Assembly (NCBI RefSeq): GCF_900129265.1
Contig: NZ_FQVG01000021.1
Coordinates: 1-38,517, forward strand
Direction of reading: 5' to 3'
Length of the DNA: 38,517 bases
Source: Caloramator proteoclasticus DSM 10124
GTDB lineage: Bacteria > Bacillota > Clostridia > Clostridiales > Caloramatoraceae
Under the pieces are notes generated by a model that saw only the letters and a list, made by a program, of their open reading frames with translations, searched no databases and was not told the origin of the DNA. Both the position numbers and the translations under genes were made by a program. This document shows, one piece after another, positions 17,106 through 25,308 of the stretch; position 1 is the first letter of the stretch; each line of letters opens with the position of its first letter.

Positions 17106-17135
17106 TTGCATATTTCATAATATTTTGTATATAAT
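17106..17135 (+). promoter_or_regulatory. Promoter of the symporter gene
   Basis: TTGCAT (17106-17111) and a perfect TATAAT (17130-17135) are 18 nt apart, giving a start near 17142 and a leader of about 30 nt. Confidence 0.65.
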
Positions 17136-17172
17136 TGAACTATAAATTATTATTTTAAGGGGGATTGGTAAA

Positions 17173-18420
17173 ATGAAAAAAACTTCTCTTGCTAAAAAAA
17201 TATTATATGCTCTTATTTTAGGACTCATATTTGGAATTTTAGCCAACAACTTTTTCCCAGAAGCTCTAAATTCCACATTATCAAAGTGGATTTTAGTTCC
17301 TGTAGGTAATATATTTTTAAGAGGAATTAAATTAATAGTTGTGCCATTAGTATTATTTTCTCTTATCGTTGGTACAGCAAGCCTTGGTGATATTAGAAAG
17401 CTTGGTAGAATTGGTGGTAAAATCATAGTATATTATTTAGCTACAACAGCTTTGGCAGTGACAATTGCCCTAATACTTGCAAATATAACTAAACCAGGTG
17501 TAGGGCTTAATCTTACATCATCAACTGAATTTAAAGCAAATCAAGCACCATTTATAATGGACATATTTGTTAATATGATTCCAACCAATCCATTTGAATC
17601 CCTTGTAAAGGGTGAAATGCTTCAAATAATTGTATTTTCAATACTATTTGGAATATGTATAACACTTGTTGGCGAAAAAGCAAAGGGACTTTTAAGTTTA
17701 ATTGAGCAGGCAAATGAAGTATGTCTAAAGCTAATTGGAGTAGTTATGCTATTTGCTCCATTAGGCGTATTTGCACTCATTTCTAACGTACTTATGTCAC
17801 AGGGTATGAAGGTTTTAATTCCTCTTTTAAAATATGGATTTACTGTACTATTTGGACTTTTAATACAGCTAATACTTGTATATGGTTCACTTTTAAAGGT
17901 ATTAGGTAGAGTAAACCCAATTAACTTCTTTAAAAAGTTCTGGACTGTAATGGTTGTAGCCTTTAGTACATCAAGCAGTAATGCAACCATCCCTGTAAAC
18001 TTAAAAACCTGTGAAGAAAAGCTTGGAATACCAGAATCAATTGCAAGCTTTACAATTCCACTTGGTGCAACAATAAATATGGACGGTACTGCAATAATGC
18101 AGGGTGTTGCAACGGTATTTATAGCACAGTTGTTTGGTAAAAATCTAACTATTACTCAACTTATTATTGTAGTTTTAACTGCCACTCTTGCATCAATAGG
18201 AACTGCAGGTGTTCCTGGTGCCGGAATAGTAATGCTTACAATGGTTCTTCAACAGGTGGGATTACCAGTTGAGGGTATAGCATTAATTCTTCCTATAGAT
18301 AGAATACTTGATATGTGTAGAACAGTAGTAAATGTAACAGGAGATGCTGTTGGAACAACAATTGTAGCAAATTCTGAGAAGGAACTAAATTTGAATACCT
18401 ATAATAGTATAAATGTATAA
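17173..18420 (+). CDS. Glutamate/dicarboxylate:cation symporter (DAACS family)
   Basis: A 415-residue membrane transporter of the GltP/DctA/EAAT fold, which takes up glutamate, aspartate or C4-dicarboxylates with Na+ or H+. Hydrophobic segments run from residue 10 on. The diagnostic re-entrant loops are visible: the serine-rich STSSSNATIPVN (HP1), then the NMDGTAIMQG block of TM7 and the GIPGAG-like TAGVPGAGIVM (HP2). A DRILDMCRTVVNVTGD block in TM8 holds the Asp/Arg substrate region. A strong AAGGGGGA RBS precedes the ATG. It is divergent from the glutamate-degrading train, so glutamate is the most likely substrate. Confidence 0.92.
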   Translation: MKKTSLAKKILYALILGLIFGILANNFFPEALNSTLSKWILVPVGNIFLRGIKLIVVPLVLFSLIVGTASLGDIRKLGRIGGKIIVYYLATTALAVTIALILANITKPGVGLNLTSSTEFKANQAPFIMDIFVNMIPTNPFESLVKGEMLQIIVFSILFGICITLVGEKAKGLLSLIEQANEVCLKLIGVVMLFAPLGVFALISNVLMSQGMKVLIPLLKYGFTVLFGLLIQLILVYGSLLKVLGRVNPINFFKKFWTVMVVAFSTSSSNATIPVNLKTCEEKLGIPESIASFTIPLGATINMDGTAIMQGVATVFIAQLFGKNLTITQLIIVVLTATLASIGTAGVPGAGIVMLTMVLQQVGLPVEGIALILPIDRILDMCRTVVNVTGDAVGTTIVANSEKELNLNTYNSINV

Positions 18421-18431
18421 TTTATGATTAA

Positions 18432-18466
18432 AAAAGTGCCATAAATGCTATTTATGGCACTTTTTT
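18432..18466 (+). terminator. Intrinsic terminator of the symporter gene
   Basis: A 15-bp stem (18432-18446 with 18450-18464) and a 3-nt loop end in a T run. The A-rich left side means it may also serve the converging sensor kinase gene. Confidence 0.9.
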
Positions 18467-18494
18467 GTTTATTTTGTTTTCTATAATACACTAA

Positions 18495-19976
18495 CTATGA
18501 ATATATATCTGAAAACTCAACCTCTATCTTTTCTACATTCATATTATGTTCAAATACCTCTGTCTCACCTACAGTATCTATTGTTTTTATAGGGATTGCA
18601 AAGCTAAACGTACTCCCCTCTCCCTCTACACTTTCAACCTCCACAAAACCTCCGTGAAGTTCAGTTAAACTCTTTACAAGAGATAGTCCTATACCACTTC
18701 CACATTTTTTACAATTATTTTCAATCTGCCTGTATCTATCAAAGATAGTCTCTATCTTTTCCTTTGGTATACCACATCCAGTGTCTTTAACGCTAACTTT
18801 AACATATTCATTTAAAGTCTTTACATAAACAATTATATTTCCTCCCTGAGGTGTAAACTTTATAGCATTTGATAATAGATTAAGAACTATTCTTTCAATC
18901 TTATCTGGATCGCAGGCAACAATCACTTCCTCCTCATCTGTATCAAAAATAATATCTATGCCTTGAGTCTTAGCATAATCAACAACAGACTGTACAATGT
19001 TTTCAACAATATTAACTATGTTGTAGTTGTTTAAATTTAGGTTTAAAAAATTAGCATCTATCTTTGTAGCGTCTATTAGGTTATTTATGAGCCTTAAAAG
19101 CCTTAGGCAGTTCTGCTTCATTATCTGCATATATTTATTAGCCGATGTATCTTGGTTAATATAATTTAGCATCTGCATTGAGGCTAATATAACATTAAGA
19201 GGTGTCCTAAGTTCGTGGGCTAAATTTGCATAAAACTCAGACCTGTTTTGTTCATTTTTATATAGATTATCTATGATAGATTTCATATCATCCGCTATAT
19301 TTTTGTTTGTACTGCTAAGCATTAAACATAAACATAAATTTTTATTAAAATATGATAGTGGATGAAATAAAAGTGTTACTTCTTCATCATCTAAACTTTT
19401 GACTTTTACTCTTGTGTAGGACGGAATTCTCTTATTTATTGAATTATAAAAAGTTTTATTTAGTTCATTAACATCTATATCTTCCACTAAGCTCAAAAGA
19501 TTTTTATAGTCTATATCATATCCAACTATATTTTTAAATGAAATATTGGATTTAACTACTTGACCATTATTATCTAATAACATTAAAGGTAAGTGGATAT
19601 TGTCTAAGGCTGATGTTAAAAGTTCTGCTTCATTTTGGGAAAGACTAATATGATTTTTGGTGTGATTGTTATGAAAATATGTATACATAATTGGAAGTGC
19701 TAAATTTAAAATTATCAAATCGTATCTTATTCCAGTTTGAAGTGTATTTATAGCAAAATATAGAGAAAATACAACTGCATTTATTATAAGATATGTAGAA
19801 TTAAAAGTGTGCAATAAAATAATATAAAACAAATTTAAAATATACACAAATACATCTAATTTAACTCCCCAACCTATTTTTATTAAACCTAAAACAATTA
19901 TTAAGTTTATTAATGGTTTTAGTAATTTTTCCATTTTATTTGCCTTATTTTTCATATAACACAATAAACCTTCCAC
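18495..19976 (-). CDS. Orphan membrane sensor histidine kinase with PAS-like domain
   Basis: 493 residues. The first 100 hold several membrane segments. A PAS-like domain follows at about residues 115-225 (ALDNIHLPLMLLDNNGQVV). The HisKA domain has the phospho-acceptor His254 (ANLAHELRTPLNV), and the ATPase domain shows the N box (NLLSNAIKFTP), G1 (DTGCGIP), F box (IFDRYRQ) and G2 (GSGIGLS). All catalytic motifs are intact. The GTG start has GGGGGGA about 6 nt upstream. No response regulator is adjacent, so its partner and signal are unknown; in clostridia, orphan kinases of this sort often feed Spo0A, but that is only a possibility. Confidence 0.9.
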   Translation of the reverse strand: MEGLLCYMKNKANKMEKLLKPLINLIIVLGLIKIGWGVKLDVFVYILNLFYIILLHTFNSTYLIINAVVFSLYFAINTLQTGIRYDLIILNLALPIMYTYFHNNHTKNHISLSQNEAELLTSALDNIHLPLMLLDNNGQVVKSNISFKNIVGYDIDYKNLLSLVEDIDVNELNKTFYNSINKRIPSYTRVKVKSLDDEEVTLLFHPLSYFNKNLCLCLMLSSTNKNIADDMKSIIDNLYKNEQNRSEFYANLAHELRTPLNVILASMQMLNYINQDTSANKYMQIMKQNCLRLLRLINNLIDATKIDANFLNLNLNNYNIVNIVENIVQSVVDYAKTQGIDIIFDTDEEEVIVACDPDKIERIVLNLLSNAIKFTPQGGNIIVYVKTLNEYVKVSVKDTGCGIPKEKIETIFDRYRQIENNCKKCGSGIGLSLVKSLTELHGGFVEVESVEGEGSTFSFAIPIKTIDTVGETEVFEHNMNVEKIEVEFSDIYS

Positions 19977-20086
19977 AAAAATCCCCCCATATTTACTATA
20001 TTATACATAAAATCAAAAATTCCTTCTTTTTAATTAAAAAATTAAAATATTTAAATGCAACAATAAAGAGAGATTTTTGTCTTCAG

Positions 20087-20120
20087 TAAAAAAGGCATAA
20101 GAGGTACACCCTCTTATGCC
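20087..20120 (-). terminator. Intrinsic terminator of the YhgE/Pip gene
   Basis: The stem ggcataagag (20094-20103) pairs with ctcttatgcc (20111-20120) over a 7-nt loop, with a T run following on the minus strand. The TAA stop of the upstream gene lies inside the stem. Confidence 0.85.
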
Positions 20121-22618
20121 ACCTGAGTGCTTTGTTTAATTTTTTCTAACCTTTGAGATATCTTCTCTAATCTATACTTTAGTAATATCGATACTATAAT
20201 AGAAGCAATCATAAATGCTATTAAAACCACTACATCTCCTCTTAATACACCATAATCTATACCAGAGATAATCTCTCTAAGTGCCGATGTAGCATAGGTC
20301 ATTGGAAGATATGGGTTTATTTTTACAAAGAAATTAGGAACAAGTTCAAGTGGGAATGTTCCTGCACAGGAAGTAAGTTGTAGCATTAAAAGTACAAGTG
20401 ATAGGAACCTTCCTGCATCTCCAAATATCATTATTAATGCTTCTATTACTGATATAAACACAAAGGATAATAATATATTAAATCCATAGAATAGTACCAA
20501 GCTCTTAACTTCTAAGTTTAAAACGTGTATTAAAATAAAGCTTGATGCTACTGCCTGTAATATTCCAAGGAATGCAAATGTAATAAACTTACCAAATATT
20601 ATAGCAGCTGGGTGTCCTTTAAATTCATCATCAACTTCACCAGAAACTATAAAGAACATTATAAGTGCTCCAACCCAAAGTGATAGTGGGATAAAATAAG
20701 GAGCAAAACCTGTACCATAGTCAGGAACGTGATTAATTGGCTGTTCATTTAATCTTACTGGTTCAGACATAAACTTTGACATATCCTCTGATGAGAACTT
20801 CAATTTATTATTTATCTTATCATATCCTTCAGTTAATCCATCCTTTAATTCTAAAGTCCCATCAGCTAATTTATTTAATCCATCATTTAATCTTAATGAA
20901 CCATCATACAATCTATCTGTTCCACTATTTAATGAAACTAAACCATCATTTAACTTTGATGAACCTTCATAAAGTTTTACTGCTCCATCCTTTAGTGAAG
21001 CTGTACCATTATTAAGTTCTAATGAACCTAAATAAAGTTTATTTAAGCCTTCACTTAACTCTCCAGTTTTGCTCTCTGCTACATTCAATCCATCTCTTAT
21101 CTTTTCTGCTCCAAGCTTAAGCTCTGCAACTCCATTTGAAAGCTTTGCAACTCCTTCATTAGATGAAAGCTGTGCAACTTGCCCTAAGCCCATTTTTAAT
21201 GATAATGCACCATTTTTTGCTTCGTTTAAACCATTTAGTAGTGCTGTAAGCCCTTGAGCTGAGCTTCTATTTGCTTCTGCAAACCTTTGTGTTCCTTCTG
21301 CTACTTGTTTTGTGCCTTCCTTTAAAGTTGCAGTTGCTTGCACTAATGTATCCACAGCAGCAGCCGATTCCTTAAGAGGTTTTGATAAATTTTGCTTTAG
21401 ATTCTTTTCTTGAATTGCTGACAATACTAATTTTGCTTCATCTACCTTACCTGCATCTAAAAGTGCCTTTGCTGAATCTATCGCATTTGATACTTCATCT
21501 ATACCTTGGGCTGCACTATTTAACTTTGTACCCATATTAAGTGCACTTACTTGTTCATTTAAATTTTTAGCACCATCTGCAACCTGATTTGCACCATTTG
21601 CAAGTTTATCTACATCTTTTTGTCCATCCTCAATTAGTGCCTTAAACTGTGAAACTCTGTTGACTATTTCATTTAATCCCACTTCAAGTTTTATTGAGCC
21701 TTCATAAAGCATTTGAATTCCAGATTTAGCATTTAAAAGATTTGGTGCAAATACCGACATACCTTGAACTACCTTATCAAGTCCCTCTACTAAACTTGTC
21801 TGTCCACCCTTTAATGCAGTCAAACCATCCTTTAAATTTTTCGAACCATCACTTGCTGTTTTTAAACCATCTGAGAGCTTCCTAGAACCATCATTTAACT
21901 TTTCTGCACCATTGTTTAAAGTACCTAAACCATCCTTCAATTGTTTTGAACCATCATTTAGCTTAACAATTCCATTCTTTGCCGTCTTTAATCCATCTGA
22001 CAGTTCCTTTGAACCATCCCTTAATTTTATTGCTCCATCATTAAGCTCTACACTACCGTCCTTTGCCTCTGAAAGTCCATCCTTAACCTCGTATAGGCTG
22101 TCAATTACAACCTTTGAAGCTTCTTCTGTAATTGATTTTGCAATTTCGTCCTTAAGTTCAAGCATTACTCTTGAGGACACCTGTGCTGCCAAGAAATTTT
22201 TCTTTTCATTAGGTATATAGATAAGCTCTGCTTTATCTATTTTTCCCTCTGACGCATCAGTTATCCTCTTTGAGAAGTCCTCTGGGATTATAACAGCTGA
22301 ATAGTATCCTTTATTATTTAGCCCATCCATAGCTCTGTTATAATCTACAAATTCCCATTTTATTTTTGTGTTATCCTTCAGCTCATCTATTATATCATCG
22401 CCGTAATTTACTCTTTCTCCATCCTTTGTACTTCCCTTATCTAAATTTACCACCGCAACTGGCATCTTATCAAGTTTACTGTAAGGATCCCAGAAGGCAT
22501 ATAAGTATAAGAAGCTATAAAGAAGAGGCATTAAGGATACAACAATCACCGCTACCCGATTAAATCTGTTAGTAAACAAATTTTTTAAATCCTTCTTTGC
22601 AATTTTAAGTGCTCTCAT
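20114..22618 (-). CDS. YhgE/Pip family membrane protein
   Basis: 834 residues. There is one membrane segment at about 20-42, then a long extracellular region, then about five membrane segments in the last 200 residues (from FAPYFIPLSLWVGALIMFF). The outer region carries many seven-residue repeats of the form LxDGxxx (about residues 180-290 and again 510-610), predicted to form long helices. The C-terminal part resembles ABC-2-type permeases. Family members include the phage receptor Pip of lactococci and an ESX/T7SS-linked YhgE; the general function is export- or envelope-related and not settled. The promoter carries two TetR-type sites and a tetR gene lies upstream, so it is probably an inducible efflux-like system. 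Confidence 0.88.
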   Translation of the reverse strand: MRALKIAKKDLKNLFTNRFNRVAVIVVSLMPLLYSFLYLYAFWDPYSKLDKMPVAVVNLDKGSTKDGERVNYGDDIIDELKDNTKIKWEFVDYNRAMDGLNNKGYYSAVIIPEDFSKRITDASEGKIDKAELIYIPNEKKNFLAAQVSSRVMLELKDEIAKSITEEASKVVIDSLYEVKDGLSEAKDGSVELNDGAIKLRDGSKELSDGLKTAKNGIVKLNDGSKQLKDGLGTLNNGAEKLNDGSRKLSDGLKTASDGSKNLKDGLTALKGGQTSLVEGLDKVVQGMSVFAPNLLNAKSGIQMLYEGSIKLEVGLNEIVNRVSQFKALIEDGQKDVDKLANGANQVADGAKNLNEQVSALNMGTKLNSAAQGIDEVSNAIDSAKALLDAGKVDEAKLVLSAIQEKNLKQNLSKPLKESAAAVDTLVQATATLKEGTKQVAEGTQRFAEANRSSAQGLTALLNGLNEAKNGALSLKMGLGQVAQLSSNEGVAKLSNGVAELKLGAEKIRDGLNVAESKTGELSEGLNKLYLGSLELNNGTASLKDGAVKLYEGSSKLNDGLVSLNSGTDRLYDGSLRLNDGLNKLADGTLELKDGLTEGYDKINNKLKFSSEDMSKFMSEPVRLNEQPINHVPDYGTGFAPYFIPLSLWVGALIMFFIVSGEVDDEFKGHPAAIIFGKFITFAFLGILQAVASSFILIHVLNLEVKSLVLFYGFNILLSFVFISVIEALIMIFGDAGRFLSLVLLMLQLTSCAGTFPLELVPNFFVKINPYLPMTYATSALREIISGIDYGVLRGDVVVLIAFMIASIIVSILLKYRLEKISQRLEKIKQSTQVA

Positions 22619-22636
22619 TTTTTCACCTCCCTAATT

Positions 22637-22650
22637 ATACTGGTCAGTAT
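22637..22650. promoter_or_regulatory. TetR operator 1
   Basis: ATACTG-GT-CAGTAT is an inverted repeat with perfect 6-bp arms. It lies just downstream of the -10 box of the yhgE-type gene and 19 nt before its start codon. Confidence 0.7.
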
Positions 22651-22651
22651 A

Positions 22652-22680
22652 ATAATACATCTTTTATACTGACCAGTCAA
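22652..22680 (-). promoter_or_regulatory. Promoter of the YhgE/Pip gene
   Basis: On the minus strand, TTGACT (22675-22680) and TATTAT (22652-22657) are 17 nt apart. The -35 box overlaps operator 2, and operator 1 lies directly after the -10 box, which is the usual layout for repression by a TetR dimer. Confidence 0.7.
22666..22679. promoter_or_regulatory. TetR operator 2
   Basis: ATACTG-AC-CAGTCA is a second copy of the operator, 16 nt from the first, with two mismatches at the outer right arm. A weaker third match (ATACTAATTAGTTT) lies at 22690-22703. Confidence 0.65.
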
Positions 22681-22745
22681 TATATTTTTATACTAATTAG
22701 TTTAAAATTTTATGTATTTTTTGTTAATACATTTTTTTACATAAA

Positions 22746-22772
22746 AAAGAGGTAAACATAAGTTTACCTCTT
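22746..22772 (-). terminator. Terminator hairpin, outer copy
   Basis: AAGAGGTAAAC and GTTTACCTCTT form an 11-bp stem with a 4-nt loop, followed by a T run on the minus strand. It matches the hairpin at 23057-23083 at 24 of 27 positions and is the better terminator of the two. Confidence 0.75.
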
Positions 22773-22775
22773 ATC

Positions 22776-23036
22776 AGGCTGTTGAAAAAGTTATATATTG
22801 ATTAGCCCCATGAAGGATTTCTTAGGCATTCGTTCTACGGCTTAAGCAATTCTAAGCTTTTCTTTGTTTGAAAAATTCCTACCCTCGCGATGCCATCGTC
22901 CTGATGGCCGCTCGGCTCGGCACGTCCTGTGCCGAATTACGGACTTTTCCAAAGTCGAAAAGCTAAGAATTTCTAAAGCTCATGAAAGAGCCTTTTGAAA
23001 TCCTTTCATGGGGCTTTTTCAAAATTCAGCTAACAA
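22776..23036. repeat. Palindromic MITE-like element with two hairpins sharing a GTCCT loop
   Basis: This fills most of the 456-nt gap between the tetR and yhgE-type genes; no ORF is supported. The ends are aggctgttgaaaaag on the left and ctttttcaaaattcagct on the right, a partial inverted match. Inside them agccccatgaaggattt (22804-22820) pairs with aaatcctttcatggggct (22998-23015). The centre is clearly richer in G+C. It has two hairpins, GCCATC-gtcct-GATGGC (22892-22908) and TCGGCAC-gtcct-GTGCCGA (22917-22935), with the same five-base loop. The base composition differs sharply from the surroundings, which suggests an acquired repeat or a structured RNA. Confidence 0.6.
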
Positions 23037-23056
23037 GTAGGTTTGTCAACAATCTA

Positions 23057-23083
23057 AAAGAGATATACATAAGTTTATCTCTT
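23057..23083 (-). terminator. Terminator hairpin at the tetR stop, inner copy
   Basis: AAGAGATA and TATCTCTT-type arms flank the tetR stop codon at 23075, followed by TTTTAG on the minus strand. It is a near-copy of the hairpin at 22746-22772. Confidence 0.6.
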
Positions 23084-23641
23084 CCCTATACCTCTCATTA
23101 TAAATTCAATAGTCTCCTCAATTATATCATTTGCATTTTTATCCTTATGTATTAAGCTATATACTACAGTTGAAGCCATTATTCCAAAGAAGTTATATAC
23201 CTTAACCTTTATATCAGTTCCATCTATCAATCCTGCATCTGCAGCCTCCTGTAAATAACCCTCAATAAGATTAAAATATCTATTCAATATCTCTCTTAAT
23301 TGATTTTGTCTCTCCTCATCTCCCCACATTTGGCTTAATATAGTCTTAAAAAACTCTATATATTTTATTACTAAATCTAATTGAACTTTACATACCATTC
23401 TTAATTTTTCAATGGGATTTTCTAAGTGTTTTGTCTTATCAATTATTTCTTCCTCCATCATTTTCAAACCTTCATCTATTATAAACTTAAAAATATCCTC
23501 CTTGCTTTTAAAGTGATAATAAAGGGTTCCTTTAGCAACACCTGCTGTTTCAGCAATCTCATCCATTGTAGATTTATGATAACCCTTTTGTGAAAAGGCC
23601 TTTATTGCTGCCTCAAAAATTATCTTTTTTGTCTTATTCAT
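23075..23641 (-). CDS. TetR/AcrR-family transcriptional regulator
   Basis: 188 residues. The helix-turn-helix is at about residues 25-45 (TMDEIAETAGVAKGTLYYHFKSKEDIF), the classical TetR pattern, after an N-terminal helix (IIFEAAIKAFSQKGYHKS). The helical C-terminal ligand domain is family-typical but its ligand cannot be read. It lies upstream of, and is read in the same direction as, the YhgE/Pip gene, whose promoter carries two inverted repeats of TetR size; it is the likely repressor. A GAGGTGAT RBS precedes the ATG. Confidence 0.92.
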   Translation of the reverse strand: MNKTKKIIFEAAIKAFSQKGYHKSTMDEIAETAGVAKGTLYYHFKSKEDIFKFIIDEGLKMMEEEIIDKTKHLENPIEKLRMVCKVQLDLVIKYIEFFKTILSQMWGDEERQNQLREILNRYFNLIEGYLQEAADAGLIDGTDIKVKVYNFFGIMASTVVYSLIHKDKNANDIIEETIEFIMRGIGKR

Positions 23642-23790
23642 ATCATCACCTCTTCCTTAGTAGTACAAGTTAATTATTACATATTTTTTGTATTTAGAAA
23701 AGATAGTCTAAAAATTTTTATTATTCTAATTGTTATTTATTTATTGTCTTCTAAATATATTTTATTAGATAGCATTTTGGAGGCGTTAAA

Positions 23791-24651
23791 TTGTATTTAT
23801 TTGTATTAAAAATAATACTTTTATTAACACTTAATTTTAATAACATATATCAAATTAGTACAAAATGTATTGAAGAATATATAGTAAATAATCAAAATTA
23901 TAAATTCAATTTAGACCAAATTTATGATTATAGGGAAGATAAATTTTACATAAATATTCATTATGTAAAGCTGAATAATAGACAGATAGCTTCGTCTTCT
24001 ACTCTCCCATTAATAACAATCAAAAAAGAAAAGCATAATAGCCATTCTAAAGTAATATACCTAACCTTTGATGACGGCCCAAGCAAACTAACCCTTGATA
24101 TACTTAAAGTTTTAGATGAACATAAAGTTAAAGCTACATTTTTTGTTGTTGGAAATAAAGTTAAACAATATCCTGAAATAACTAAGGAGATACGCGAAAA
24201 GGGACATATATTAGCACTCCACTCCTACTCCCACGACTATAAAAAAATATACAGTGATTATGAAAGCTTCATAAATGAAATGGAATATACACAAAATCTA
24301 ATATATGATGTTACAAAATATAAATCATACATAATTAGATTCCCGGGGGGAAGCTATAAAAGGCTTAATATAGAATTTTATAATTTGTTGAAGGAAAAAA
24401 ATTATAGAATATACGATTGGAACATCTCCTGTGGAGATGGAATAGGTAAAAATAAAGATGTTGAAACCATATATAAAAATGCAACAGATTATGGAACTCA
24501 TTCAAGAATAATACTTCTTATGCACTGTAGACAAAGTGACAATGCAACACTATGTGCCCTTCCTAAAATAATTGAGTTTTATAAAAAAGAAGGCTTTAAG
24601 TTTGAAACATTAGATAAATGTGAAGAAGATTATATTTTCCCATTCAAGTAG
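23791..24651 (+). CDS. Polysaccharide deacetylase (NodB domain, CE4), secreted or membrane-anchored
   Basis: 286 residues. An N-terminal hydrophobic segment (about 3-17) is a signal peptide or anchor. The NodB domain starts at about residue 87. Motif 1 is TFDDGPS with Asp94/Asp95, motif 2 is H-x3-H at His144/His148 (ALHSYSHD), motif 3 is RFPGGSY (Arg183), motif 4 is YDWNISCGDG and motif 5 is LLMHC. All metal and catalytic residues are present. It would remove N-acetyl groups from peptidoglycan or another envelope glycan. The start is a TTG with GGAGG 7 nt upstream. Confidence 0.9.
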   Translation: MYLFVLKIILLLTLNFNNIYQISTKCIEEYIVNNQNYKFNLDQIYDYREDKFYINIHYVKLNNRQIASSSTLPLITIKKEKHNSHSKVIYLTFDDGPSKLTLDILKVLDEHKVKATFFVVGNKVKQYPEITKEIREKGHILALHSYSHDYKKIYSDYESFINEMEYTQNLIYDVTKYKSYIIRFPGGSYKRLNIEFYNLLKEKNYRIYDWNISCGDGIGKNKDVETIYKNATDYGTHSRIILLMHCRQSDNATLCALPKIIEFYKKEGFKFETLDKCEEDYIFPFK

Positions 24652-24670
24652 GTTTCCACCTACTTTTTTT
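24646..24670 (+). terminator. Terminator of the deacetylase gene
   Basis: An 8-bp stem (aagtaggt with acctactt), a ttcc loop and a T run. The TAG stop of the gene lies inside the left arm. Confidence 0.85.
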
Positions 24671-24743
24671 GTAACCAAAATTCAATTTAATACATAGATT
24701 ATTATTAGAAATACATTAATTCGACAAGGAAGAAGGTGAATAT

Positions 24744-25001
24744 ATGGATATATCAAATTTATTATCCTGCTGTCCAACAGGTCAACCAACAAATACTAAT
24801 ACTTGGGCATGGTTTTTAATACTTTTAATAATATTAGGGTATGGAAATCAGGGATATGGATGCTCGTGCAGAAGGTGCAGAAGAAAACATCATCACTGTG
24901 ATAACTTCTTTGGAGGAGATTCCCTATTTGCTCTACTAATATTAGCATTGATATTCCTGCTTTCCAAATCCCCATGCACCACTACCACAACAACTTGTTA
25001 A
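24744..25001 (+). CDS. Small Cys-rich two-helix membrane protein
   Basis: 85 residues. A CC pair near the start (LLSCCPTG), then a membrane helix (WAWFLILLIILGYG), a basic Cys/His patch (CSCRRCRRKHHHC), and a second helix after FGGDSLFALLILALIFLL. The end is a Thr run with Cys. It shares its layout with the next gene. I recognise no named family, but small proteins with this GGDNS-type second helix are common in spore-forming clostridia, and a spore coat or spore membrane role is a guess. GAAGGTGA lies before the ATG. Confidence 0.7.
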   Translation: MDISNLLSCCPTGQPTNTNTWAWFLILLIILGYGNQGYGCSCRRCRRKHHHCDNFFGGDSLFALLILALIFLLSKSPCTTTTTTC

Positions 25002-25028
25002 TATCCTATAGGTAAAGGGGGGTTTGCT

Positions 25029-25232
25029 ATGTCAAAGAAATGTTGTGGTCTCAACAATATGTGCAGCTTAATAATCCTACTTCTTATCCTATTACAATTT
25101 GGCAGAAGAGGACCTGGCTGCCATAATGACGGTCCAGTAGATTGCATCGGAGGAAATACTACAATTGACAACAGCGTTCTATTTGTAATTGTACTCTACT
25201 ATCTAATTTGCTGCGGCTGTGGCAAGAAGTAA
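25029..25232 (+). CDS. Small Cys-rich two-helix membrane protein, paralogue of the preceding gene
   Basis: 67 residues. It has CC near the start (KKCCGLN), a first helix (LIILLLILLQFGRRG), PGC, a middle region ending TIDNSVLFVIVLYYLICCGCG, and a short basic tail. The order of CC, helix, GxGC and DNSxLF helix matches the neighbour at 24744. An AAAGGGGGG RBS is present, and the gap to the preceding gene is 27 nt, so the two are probably co-transcribed. Confidence 0.7.
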   Translation: MSKKCCGLNNMCSLIILLLILLQFGRRGPGCHNDGPVDCIGGNTTIDNSVLFVIVLYYLICCGCGKK

Positions 25233-25257
25233 TTAAATGCTGCTAATATTAGAAGCA

Positions 25258-25283
25258 TATGGGGATGGGAATCCATCCCCATA
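25258..25283. promoter_or_regulatory. Strong hairpin without a T run
   Basis: TATGGGGATGG and CCATCCCCATA form a perfect 11-bp stem with a GAAT loop, 26 nt before the next gene. There is no T run, so it is more likely an mRNA-stabilising or attenuating structure than a terminator. Confidence 0.5.
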
Positions 25284-25308
25284 CATAGAAATTTAAGGAA
25301 GTGATTGG

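Noticed and set aside
20900-22100. CRISPR-like or tandem DNA repeat
   Set aside because: The regular DNA pattern comes from LxDG codon repeats inside the YhgE/Pip coding region, not from repeats with unique spacers.
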